The translations under genes were made by a program, and so were the position numbers. From Serripes groenlandicus (Eukaryota; Mollusca; Bivalvia; Cardiida; Cardiidae), in the NCBI GenBank assembly GCA_031761405.1, contig JASEVX010000005.1, forward strand, positions 29,933,127 through 29,997,126: a stretch of DNA of 64,000 nt, read 5' to 3'. Positions 33,101-45,100 of the stretch are shown here, piece after piece (positions within the stretch are counted from its first letter, which is position 1; each line of letters begins with the position of its first letter). The notes under the pieces are model-generated. The model saw only the letters and a list, made by a program, of their open reading frames with translations, did not search any database and was not told the DNA's origin.

Positions 33101-36100
33101 TATCAAATTGCCAAATAGTCGAGCATGCAGTCTTATGGACAGCTTTCGATTTTCGCACAATATTTACAGAAAATATCCTAAAAGTTTAAAAAGTTAAATA
33201 TACCACGAAAATAAGACTAGAACAATATAATATCGTAATCTTTTTTATTTAGGTAAAGACTTTAAAATAGATAGTACATGTACAGTTATCATAATTCAAA
33301 ATTCATTTCAGTGACGGTTGGGCAGACAGACCGGATGTTGTTCATAGCATAGAAGATGCCGCAGCTGGTGCTATTACCATGAAACTAATGTCAAATACAA
33401 TTCCTGCATTTGACACATACTTCCGGTCTCTAAGACCAGAAGAAAACGTCAGAAATCCTTGGTTTCGTGAATTCTGGGAATGGAAATTCAAATGTCGACT
33501 TCCGGGGTCGATTTTAGAAGAAAACATGAAGGAATACAACGAGACATGTACAGGTAAAGTCACATATAAACGATTATAATAGTGTTATTAGGTCAGTTTC
33601 CTTGTGTTGATCTATCGTCATCATGTTATGGTAGAATCAGCATACGTTAACAGTTTTGACCTAATACAGGGTAAGAGGACTTAAAATACATCTCCCAAAA
33701 ACACTATTTTGAAAATGGAGAAATAGTCTTCCAAACGAGCAATTCCTCTCTTTTTGCACTATGTCTTCAACTGTGTAAAGAAAAAAGAGGTACCGGACTT
33801 TCTATGTATTCTACGGCATTTCCATGATTCTGTAGCGAAAAGGGAAGGGACTGATCAGACTGCAAAGGCACAGGCTGGTGTGGATCATCCTCGTCGCTTG
33901 GTCCTCAAGATATATTTTAATGTGATTTAAACTTAAATGTGGATTAACAATTCTTTGCAATATATGGCTGTTATAGATAATCTCACATCGGGTAAATTAT
34001 TGTTTCTGTCGGGGCGGTAATCGTTAGAGAGACATTATTTCTCCATCGAAACAAATGGTCCTTGCCTCCGCTTTATAAGTTATTGCAACCAATTTTAAAT
34101 ATGTTATGTATCAGATAACTGGAAGGATGGGCAAAATGGTACGAAGATTGATTCGGTTAAACATGTTTGACTTATAATATATAGTGTCAATTATTTCCGC
34201 GCATTTAACTGGATTAGAGGGTAAAATGGCAAAATAGTCGATTCGGACAAATAGTACGAACCATTTCAAAGAATTGATGATGTATAAAGAATCAATGGAA
34301 TGACATTCGTGTTCTCTCCAAAGAAGAGTGAACATCCTCCGTGCTGTTAGTAGGTGCGCTAGACTCTTATTGTAATCGATACGAACTTACGTCATTCCCG
34401 TCTATATAATTAGCAGCTCCCGGGAACCCTTTCGCGGAGTATTAGAGGACTTTTTCAAAACCCTTCACAAGAACGACTTATCGGAATATTTAACGAAATG
34501 CGTTTGCTTTCTTTGCGTTGTGCGAATCTTGTCTTTACCACAGTGTTATCACCAGTTAAGTGATAGGAAAATATCAGTATTTTAGTCACCTGTATTGGTA
34601 ATCTATGAGATTCATGAGTTTGAATCTTGGCTCAATCATTTAATATTTCCGATTATTGATAACTGTTATTGTTACTAGCGTCAATCGCCAACCACACATT
34701 CGCTAAACAGTCCTGTGTGGCAAGATAGCCACTGGATAAATTGTATTATTAGTCCACTGCAATTTCTAACTTTTTAACTAAATATCGGTGAATACACAAA
34801 GGCAAAATGCTTGTACGAGAAAGTTAGGGAACACGTTTTACTTGAATTGACTGTATAACATTTGCGTACCACTGAAGTTAAAGTCTCAGAAGCCACTGGC
34901 TAAAATGTATTATTAGTCCACTGCAATTTCCCACTTTTTACTAAATATCGGGGAACACAAAAAGGCAATGCCACTTCGGTTTAGGTTTACATGCCAGAAA
35001 TGTTGCAGATATAATTTCTGTTCTGTTCCTTTTACATGTTGGAAAGTTAAGTGGACACACTCTTATATAACGATAATAGGTAAACGCCGCCAACTGTCAA
35101 TGTACGCATGTCTACGGACATTGTGTAAAGCTTATTAATGGCCGCTAATCATCAATGTATTTGTGGTAATTTATAGCTATGTGTTAATCGCAGATATTTA
35201 CCAATCAAAAAATACTATTCTGAACAATAATTACACAATTATATGCGTCTGTTTAGCTGAAAACAATTATGAAATAGTAGTTGTATTGTTGTAATATTGG
35301 GCCATTTATGGTTTGCCATTACCAACATATCGCTTGGTTTATTGTTGTGTCATCGGTTTTGGCAGGGGATACCTTGTGTGTGATTCCTTCTTCGTATGTC
35401 TGTATGTCTGTATGTCTGTCCGTTCCGCTTTGAGTTTGGTTATGGTTATTAGTTATTGGCACACATCACATGTTTTCATTTGGACTTTTCCTTTTAATCT
35501 TTTCCTCAACACGATAAATCTGCAACAGAGGAATGTGAAAACATCAAAGCAAAAATACATACAGGAAAGGTTTCGTTCCAAATAAAAGGTTTACTTTTCA
35601 ATTAGATGTAGTACATCTGAATGTAAGGACATGGTCCGATAATACAGAAACAAGACTAATCTGAGTATAGACAATGTGTGGTTATTCCTTTAATTGAACC
35701 ATTCCCAAGTGGTAAATCTGAGGGTAATTGAGATCGGGCGTCCGGGGTTCCAGCTCTGGCCAAACGGTATAAGTTGTAGTCAACTTGGGATACTTAATGT
35801 GTACACTGTGTCCGTGATATATATCTTAACATACTATTGAAAACAGCGTAAAATCCAACTATAAATAAATAAAAACAACCAAGGTATTTCGCGAATTTCT
35901 CTTTACAGGTAATGAGAGATTACACCAGATGGTACAGGACGCTAAGCTTGGATTCGTGGTTCAGGCCATATACACGTTAGCGTACGCCTTGCACAACATG
36001 CACACGCACCTATGTGACGGGCTCCCCGGTATATGTGAGAAAATGGTTCCCATTGACGGCGCTCTCTTCCTGGAGTTCATAATGAACGTGTCCTTCACGT

Positions 36101-39100
36101 ACGAGAAGGATGATATATACTTTGACGAGTATGGGGATCCGCCACCAAGGTATACCTCACCCAGGATAACGCGTTACAGCCTCATCGTTTGACTCCACCG
36201 ATTTCGCGATTCATGTGTCACCATTATAGAGCCAGGCCAGTCGACGCATCCGCGCTGTCTGAACAGACTCTTTACTGTTGGCTGCTCAATTCAACATTTG
36301 CATCTTGATATATTTTTTTTTATTGAACGGGTTAAACATGGAATAGTTGTAAATAGGGATGGGATGCCTTGATATGTAAAAAATCACTCATGTCACGGTT
36401 GCCTGATTGTTGCTGCTGCCATGCGTTTTCGGTTTGGACAAAACAAGTCGCACGTGGTGACGAAAGGAGGAATTAGTCATCAATGTTTCATTTTGCCACA
36501 ATGTGTTTATTCAATAATTATATTGATGTTTTCAAAGTCATCTGCAGCAGATTTCTTGAACGTGGAAAGGACAGGTTAATCTTAACCTTTCAGCGCCAAA
36601 GGCAATCGCAAACAATACAAATTCAGGTGAGTCAGCACGTGACAAGCTGTCTCACATGAAATCAGCATTGTTCGCGTTTTAGTAATATAGGATCTGACAT
36701 GAGTTGTCATTTTATATAAACTTTATTAAACGAGTTCAATAATTGTGTTATTAAGCGAGCCTTTGGCGAGCTTAATAACAAATTTCTTAGACGAGTTTTA
36801 TAAAACTTTATGAAATGAAGAATGTCAGATTCTTTTTATCACATGACGAAACACACAAAAAAAAACGATTTTTTGCTGTCTGAAAATAGTCCCAACATAT
36901 AATACTTAATATAGACTGTTAACTAATCACACAAAAATATATTTGTATGACCGATAATGGTCCCTTTACCTCGTCCATCTATCGTGACGTTTGTGTTTAC
37001 ACGTTCTCAGCCATTTTGTAAACATTCGCGGATGAATACACAAATAGTGATTCGGTCAAGTTATTACACGTGTCACATATAAAGAAATACTAATGGGTAT
37101 ATTACATCGGATACAAGCATTGTCATGTGATAAATGAAAATATTCCAAAATTCTTGTTACATGAAAAATAGAATCGGCCAATATGGAACATGGAAGAGTC
37201 CACTGTAAACAATTTGGCGCTGAAAGAATTAAAGCGGATATGTGGTTTGTTTGTTGGCTACCATCAGCTATGGTTACATATGTGAGCCGTTCCACGAGAA
37301 AACCAACATTGTGGTATCTGCGTAAATTATCGACCCGGATCAGTCTAAGCATGCCAGATAGGCTAACCCGGACAGACACTTTTCGCCTCCTGTGGATTTT
37401 CTGTTTCAGGAATCATTACTGTATACCTCTATCTCCCTGAAAACTGAGATGCAATAAGACTCAAAAGCGTCTGACGTGTCTAAATGTTAAACTGTTTATA
37501 TCGTCACAGATACTACATAATGAACTATAAGAAGGAAGTGAGGTACAACGGAAGTGTGAACTACGTGTATGACCATATTGGCCAATGGGATGACGGGGAT
37601 CTCACCATGACGGACGACCGAATATACTGGCCCAGTCACAACCACGGTCACGTGCCTTTATCCACGTGCAGCGATGAATGCCCGAAAGGATTTGTTAAAG
37701 TAATACATTGTTATTCGCATAACTCAAATGTTATTAAGAACTGTTGTAACTACTGAGGAATATTTTCAAAGACCGTGCACAACATGAGTTCCTTAAACTG
37801 TTTTAAGTGCTTTTGTTAATCATTTACCCCGATGCAGACGGCATTTGACGTCTCTCTAGCAGACAATTTCAGAAAACATGATTTTTTTCCTGGCAATTTC
37901 TCCGTTTCACACAATGTTTTCGAGTTTGCATTAAAATAAAAAATACAAAGAAAATAACAATACTTTCTTCGGTAACTTAAGAAGTCAGCATAAAGGTAAA
38001 AATCAAGCGAACAATTTAAGCAGTTCTCATAAAGAATGTTCGTGTGATTCTATCTGGCGTCTCTTTAAAAAATTGAGGTTGACATTTAAAGTTCAAAAGT
38101 GACGAAATAAGAACGCACACTTTAGTGTAATATGTCTTCAAGGGATAATTGAAAGTCAAATGATCCTTCAAATTATTGCAATGGGACGTGTAACAAAGTC
38201 ATTTAAGGTGCTCAACTCCCGATTATAGATGGTATAGTCAAAGTTTTAAAACTGTTACAAAGTTGTCTTGAAATATTAAAATCATAATTCTGGGATAAAG
38301 TTAGAGTAATAATATCCTTTTACAGTACAATTAACATTTAAATATTGTTCGCTTATGCTTCATTTTTACTGGATATACATACCCAGTAAGCCAATGTGTG
38401 TACATTTTCACGACTGCCAGTTTGACTGTTTTACTGCCCAAATATTTGTGAACTATTTGTTACTTACTTTGTTGTCACTATTAGCAATATTTGCAGAATG
38501 TTCAACATTTTAAAACTTTGATCTCCATCTGGAGTTCAGCACATTTAAGAACAATTTTGTCACAACTTAAGCGTCTTATGTCTTGGGAGATTAACGACCA
38601 TCGAGGATACAGACAAGCCTGCACATGCACGCAGTCTGATCAGGGTCGTGCCATGTTGCCCGTTTGTTGTACCAATAAGCATACTTTGCGGGACAAGTAC
38701 AACTATGCAACTTGATCAATATTGTCAACTCTTTCCCACACTCAGCCATTCTTCCGCAGTAGACTTTGTAAACACGTCGATTAATGTCTCTATAAATGAT
38801 ATAATTACTGAATAGAGTTGTAAATCATTGTGGCAGAAAAGAAATTGCCAATCATGAGCAATTTCTCTTTTGCTACAGTGTTTCCAAAAGTCGTCGGCTG
38901 CAGTTGTGTCAAAATTAGTTTGCTACTAGGGAAGGGTTCAATACATCAACTCAAAGTAAACGGAAATTTATTGAATATATTTGAAAACATTTAAGGCAAA
39001 ACGGGAAATAGCTTTTTTTTAATGTCGTCGACTGTAGATGCGACAAATGCGTCTCTCATGAGGGAAACGAGTTTAAAAATCCATGTTTCCTTCTATTGCA

Positions 39101-42100
39101 GAAAGTTCACGGTAACATTGCGTGTTGCTGGGTGTGCACTCCCTGCAAGGAGAATGAGTTTATCAAAGATAACAATGATACATGCCAGCCATGTGCTATG
39201 GGACACTGGCCCAACGAAAATCTGACAGGTATATTTATTTGCATGTTTGTTTCACATATTAATCAAAGTCCATAATTGTGACTAAAGCGCTTTGATTGTT
39301 CGCATAGAACAATATATATATACTCTGAACATATCAATTTAATTTTATGGATAATTAGTTCTGGCATATTAACTCTTTCAGCGCCAAATTGTTTAAAGTA
39401 GACTCTTCCATGTTCAAAATCGGGCGTCTCCATTTCTCCTATAATACAATTTTGGACAATTTTTATAACTAAAAGGCAAACAATGCTGATTTTAGGTGAG
39501 ACAGCTCGTTACGAGCTGACTCGCCTGAATCAGTATTATTTGCAAAAAAAACTCAATATTGCCTTTGGCGCTGAAAGAGTTAAGGAATTGTTTGTAAATA
39601 TGTAACTACTGTTATAAACATTCTGGAATATGTAGACATTTTTCAAAATTGGCAGTTTTGTATTTACCTAACGGTAATCTACAATTCGTTCGCTCCGAAA
39701 CGTCAATTCTTATTGACATACTCGTTGAATACTTCACATAACACTCTAAACAGTTAAAAATACAAGTGGTGCAAGTATACTCTTTCGCAAGATTTTATTA
39801 TTGTCTTTATGTCTTTAAGATAGAAAATCATAGAAGTTCATATATGTTTTCATCAAACCTTCGAGATAAAATGTCTGATCATAGTATACTGATTTAGATA
39901 TGAGATTGACTCTTTAAAACCAACCTTAGCACAAGTTCGCCCACAAATTGTAGACCATCAAAGTTCGAGTTAATTAAACCCTTTCCCACATACAACAAAT
40001 CTGTAGCAGACGCCTTTGAAAACATTTTAGTTATTAAATAGAGCAATTTCACCTTTGTCACAATGTTTTCAAAAGTCGTCTGCTGCAGAGGCGTCTGAAA
40101 GCGTCTATATGTGGGAAAGAGTTAAACCGTCACTGTTTAGGAATGGGTCCACGCAAGAAAAAAAGGGTCTACGTTTTAATTATACTATGTGAATATTGTA
40201 GGTTCAGATCAACCCGTGCGTCTATCCAGTGTTATCAAAATCTCCAAAACTCAACAGTAGCTTACAAAATAGCCAATGTTAGAACTTAGAACTACATACA
40301 AACTGCGTATATCTAGATCAGACTGCGCGGATATACTTTTAGCAAAGGGCATATTGTACTTTTTTATTTGCATTTTCAGACTTACTATGATATTTTGCGA
40401 GTAGACTGGATGAAAAGGGTCAATTTGGTCAAATCTGCCTTTTCTCTCAATGTATTCAATATCCATATATACTATAGCAGAGACGTTTAAAGTCCTCTTT
40501 ATCAGTAACTTTCTTATAGCCCTGTGCAATAACCATTTTTATCTCCCTTGAAATATTGTCCTCAACATTTATCTTCCTATGAGTTCGTTTCTCTAATTTG
40601 ATAAGTCCACAAGCTCTTTTCAACAAATCAGATCTATTTCCTTACACGTGTGCACCTTCATCCCGTAAATAAACTCTCAGTTCACGCACTGTTAAACTGT
40701 CAAACGTTTTCGGATCACTGATTTCTTTGTTCGACGCCATTTTTGTATTTTGCTTTGCACACCGGATGTTGGATCAAACAAGAACGATAATTACGCAAGG
40801 GAGATATAAAAAGGGGGGGGGGGGGGGGCTATTGCACAGAGCTATAGAACAACTCGTGACTAAGTTTACATGATATTGTATTTTCCTTTTCCAGATTGTT
40901 ATAGAATACCAATTGAGTACATCACATGGTTTGATACAGAGGCGATGGTCGCCATTATTACAGCCTGTGTCGGTATCTCAGTCACATTCTGGGTCGGAAT
41001 CGTCTTTGTACGTCACAACAACACGCCCGTCGTCAAGGCGTCCACGCGGGAACTTAGTTACATCATCCTGATTGGCGTTCTCACGGCGTATTGTAGTAAT
41101 TTCGTTCTGGTTGCCAAGCCGTCACTTGTGTCCTGTTACTTCACGAGGATATTTCCTGGGCTGTCATTCTCTCTTATATACGGTGCTCTTGTCACGAAAA
41201 CGAACCGGATTGCTCGAATCTTAGAAGGAACCAAGAAAATTATCACAAAGAAGCCAAAGTTTATGAGTGCGTCCGCGCAAGTGATTATAACGTGTTTATT
41301 GATCGGCGTAGAGTGTGCAGTCATAACTGTGATGCTGGTTATCGAACCGGCGGATTCTAAACTTGACTATCCGGAAACAAGACGAGTGAGACTTGTTTGT
41401 AACACAACTACACTCGGAATTATTGTTCCACTTGGTTTCGATCTTGTACTCATTATCATGTGTACCCTATACGCAGTAAAGACCCGGAACTTGCCGGAAA
41501 ACTTCAACGAAGCCAAGTTTATAGGATTTTCTATGTACACGACATGTGTTATTTGGCTGGGATTTCTGGCCATTTATTTCGGCAGTGAGCGAAAAGTCAT
41601 CACCATGTCCATATCCGTGTCACTGAGCGCATCCGTCGCGCTGGTTCTCCTTTTCTTCCCTAAGGTATACATAATCATCTGGGCACCAGAGAAGAACACA
41701 AGGAGCGCGTTCACGACTTCCAAAGATGTCCGGTGTCATATCGGGTCGATATCATGCGCCTCCGGAGAAAGCATTGATCTGATAAGGTAATGAAATTTTG
41801 CAGACGACATTGTTCTATTATAAGAGAAGCTCGGATTTTACGAGCCGCTAATGTAGTAATTTACAATTGCTTATAACATTTCGGCAAATTCCTTAAGGAA
41901 AATATAGAATGATCCCCTATAGATTGGTATAAAGAGACGCGTTCTGGGAAAATCAACCTTAGAGTATTTATTATAACTGTAAGTAAACATCTGTCCTAGA
42001 ATCAAGGCAATTTGATCCATAAGGATTCTAGAAACTTATATGACTCATTGGCGAACATAAAATGCACGATATACCTGCGCAGGGTGATCTGGTTATGCAC

Positions 42101-45100
42101 TGATCGCTAATGCCCTATGGTTGGTTTTCGTGGTTTATACGTTTACAGAACAATTTTTAAAACATATATCAGATATTTTGATTTCCTAGATATGTGCACA
42201 GAAACAATTTCTCTCATATTTCGTACGCAGTGACTCTATATACATATGTATAGCGCTTTAAAGATACAGCAGCTTTTGCAGCAGACGGCTTTAAAAACAT
42301 TTTGGAAAAACAATTGAAAAGCTCTGTAAATGAGAGTATATTTATTGAATATGGCTGATAATATTGTATCAAAAAGTGAAAGTGTACATGATTCTATCAA
42401 ACTGTTTTCACAAGTCGTGTGCTGCAACTGCGTAAAAAAACCGATTCTACACATGTGACAAACGTTCGTGGTCTACGGTAGGAGACCAATTCATCTAAGG
42501 TTGAAAACAAAACGCATCTTGACATGTAAAAATGTTAAGGAACTAAGTTAAGAAATATCATAGGAATAATTACCATAGTTGTACCCCACACAATATTTCC
42601 GTTGGGTACATGTTTACCCCATACGCGCACACGCGCATGTCGAGGTCTTTGCGTGAAACGGTTGTAACTAAAATTGGTATTTTTTTACCAAGGTTAATCA
42701 CCTCGCCATAAAGTCTTTATAAGCGTTAAAACATTTTTCTTGGTAAACAATGGAAATTTAGGTGCCATTGCTCGTTCTGAGCAATGGCACCTAAATTTGC
42801 ATTTTTTACAAAGGGGTCGAAATTGCCCCTAAACCAGGGTTTTCAAAATAGGTTTTTAGTTACAACCGTTTCACGCCAAGCCCACGATGTGATAGTTATG
42901 TTTTTCGAAATTAAACGCGAAGAGAGAATGATAGATCATATATATTAAAAGTGTATGTCATAGTTGTGTAAAACGAATATGTCTACGTTTAATTAAACAA
43001 ACTATCAGAGCGAATATAGAGGGTAAGAAGAGAATCGTACATGCAGTTTTGATAAAACACCCCAGTGTATCTGCACTGACTATCCTAGAATTCGTTAATT
43101 TACATTTTATAATACTAAAGATGCGTCTGACGATTTGGCACAAGTTATCCATTTCTGACCCGCATACGCATAATTTCACATGTGTAGCAGGAAAGGAAGT
43201 AATATTCAATGTCTGCAATTACAACAAGACCTTCTCCCCAAGACACGAAACACTCGTTTTCTGATATGAGCCGCGTCTGGCCATTTTGGGGTCTTAACCC
43301 TTTCCGATATAAACACATATGTAGCAGACGACTTTGAAAGCGTCTTGGCAAAAGTGTGAAAAATCCCATAAGTGAGAGTTGAATTTTTAAAATAAAGTTT
43401 AAAACACTGGCAAAAGGAGAAATTGCTCGTTATTAGCAATTTCTTCTTTTGCCAGAGTGTTTTCAAAAGCCGTCTGTTGCAGAGGCATCAGAAAGTTTTT
43501 ACATGTGGGAAACGGTTAATGCATCAGCGCTATAGTGAAAACACACGAGAGCCAGTCTTACCAGGGTCGGCACTGCCCACCTATATCTATGCTATATAGC
43601 TATTAAAGGTGCCGAACTCCAGATGGTCATCACAATTTTGAAATGTTGAAACTTCTGAAAATGTTGCTAATAGTGACAACAAAGTAAGTAATAAGTAGTT
43701 CAAAACTGTTTTGGCAGTAAATGTTGAAAAACTGTCAATTGAAAGTCATGAAAAGTACACAATTTTGTTTTCTGGGTATGTCTACCATGTAAAAATGAAG
43801 CATAAATGATCAATATTTAAATGTTTATGGTACTGGAAAGTGAAATTATTACTCTGATTTTATCCCAGAATTATGATTCTTATATTTCAAGACAACTTTT
43901 GAACAGTTTTAAAACTTTGACTATAAAATACATTTTCTGGAGTTCAGCACCTAAATCTAGATGCACGGCCCGCTAACTGTACGCAAATATAACGTTAAGT
44001 AATGCCAAACAGGAGAGTTAATATGGTTTTGAATTTACATAAGCTGTTACATAAGCCGTTCCACGAGATAACCAACATTATGGACTCTGCGTAAGGTATC
44101 GACCCAGATCAGCCTGCGCAGTCCACATGATGGCCCTAGTTCGCTCACCTGAGTTATAAAATGAGATTTATAATGCAAAACACATGACAAACTCCCAAAC
44201 TACTGAAATGAAAAAATGCAGTCTGGAGAGAGTTGCAAGGATGTTCTTTCAATCTGACCTAGTGACCTAGTTTAAGATAACCCATATTCGAACATAACCT
44301 AGATATCATTAGGAGAAACATTCTGACAAAATTTCAAGCTGCTGTAGCAAGACATGCGGCCTCTACAGTGTTAACACGATTGCCCATCAACTTGTCAGGG
44401 TGACCTTGTTTTTGACTGGACATGGCCCATATTCAAACTTTGCCTACATATCATCAAGACAAACATGCTGAAGTATCAATATACTAAAATTAAAATTGCT
44501 ACTTACATACAGAGTGTTAACAAGCTTCTCTTAAATTTGACATAGTGACCTAGTCTTTGACCCAATATGACCCATATTCACACTTGGCCTAGATATTATT
44601 TAGACAAACATTTTTAAAAGATGTCAAGCTGCTGAGGCAAAGAATGCGGCCTCGTGAGTGTTAACAAGATTTTCCATCAATTCGGATTAGTGACCTTGTT
44701 TTTGACTGGACATGACCCATATTCAAACTTTTATCAAGACAAACATTCTGACAAAGTTTCAATATTTTCAAGTTAGAAATGCAGCCTCCAGGGTGTTTAC
44801 CAGATTGTCATTCAATTTGATCTAGTGACGTGGTTTTTTATTTAATATGACCCATATTCAAACTTGATCTAGATATCACAAAGACAAAATTTCAAACTGC
44901 TGAAGCAGAAATTGCGGCCTCTAGAGTGTTAACAAGAGTTTCCTTCACTTTGACCTAGTGACCTACTTTTTGACCTGACATGGCCCATATTCGAACTTGA
45001 CCTACATATCATCAAGACAAACATTATGATACAGTTTCAACATGCTCAAATTAAATGCGGCCTCCAGAGTGTTAACGAGATTTACCTTCAAGTTTACCTC

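Noticed and set aside
37700..37756. Read-through of the exon ending at 37699 (VIHCYSHNSN)
   Set aside because: It soon stops, while splicing at GTAATA joins in phase to the CCW exon with the expected spacing of the Cys-rich domain.
40251..40529. 92-codon minus-strand frame as a gene
   Set aside because: It overlaps the SAP remnant in another frame; the SAP frame carries the recognisable motif.
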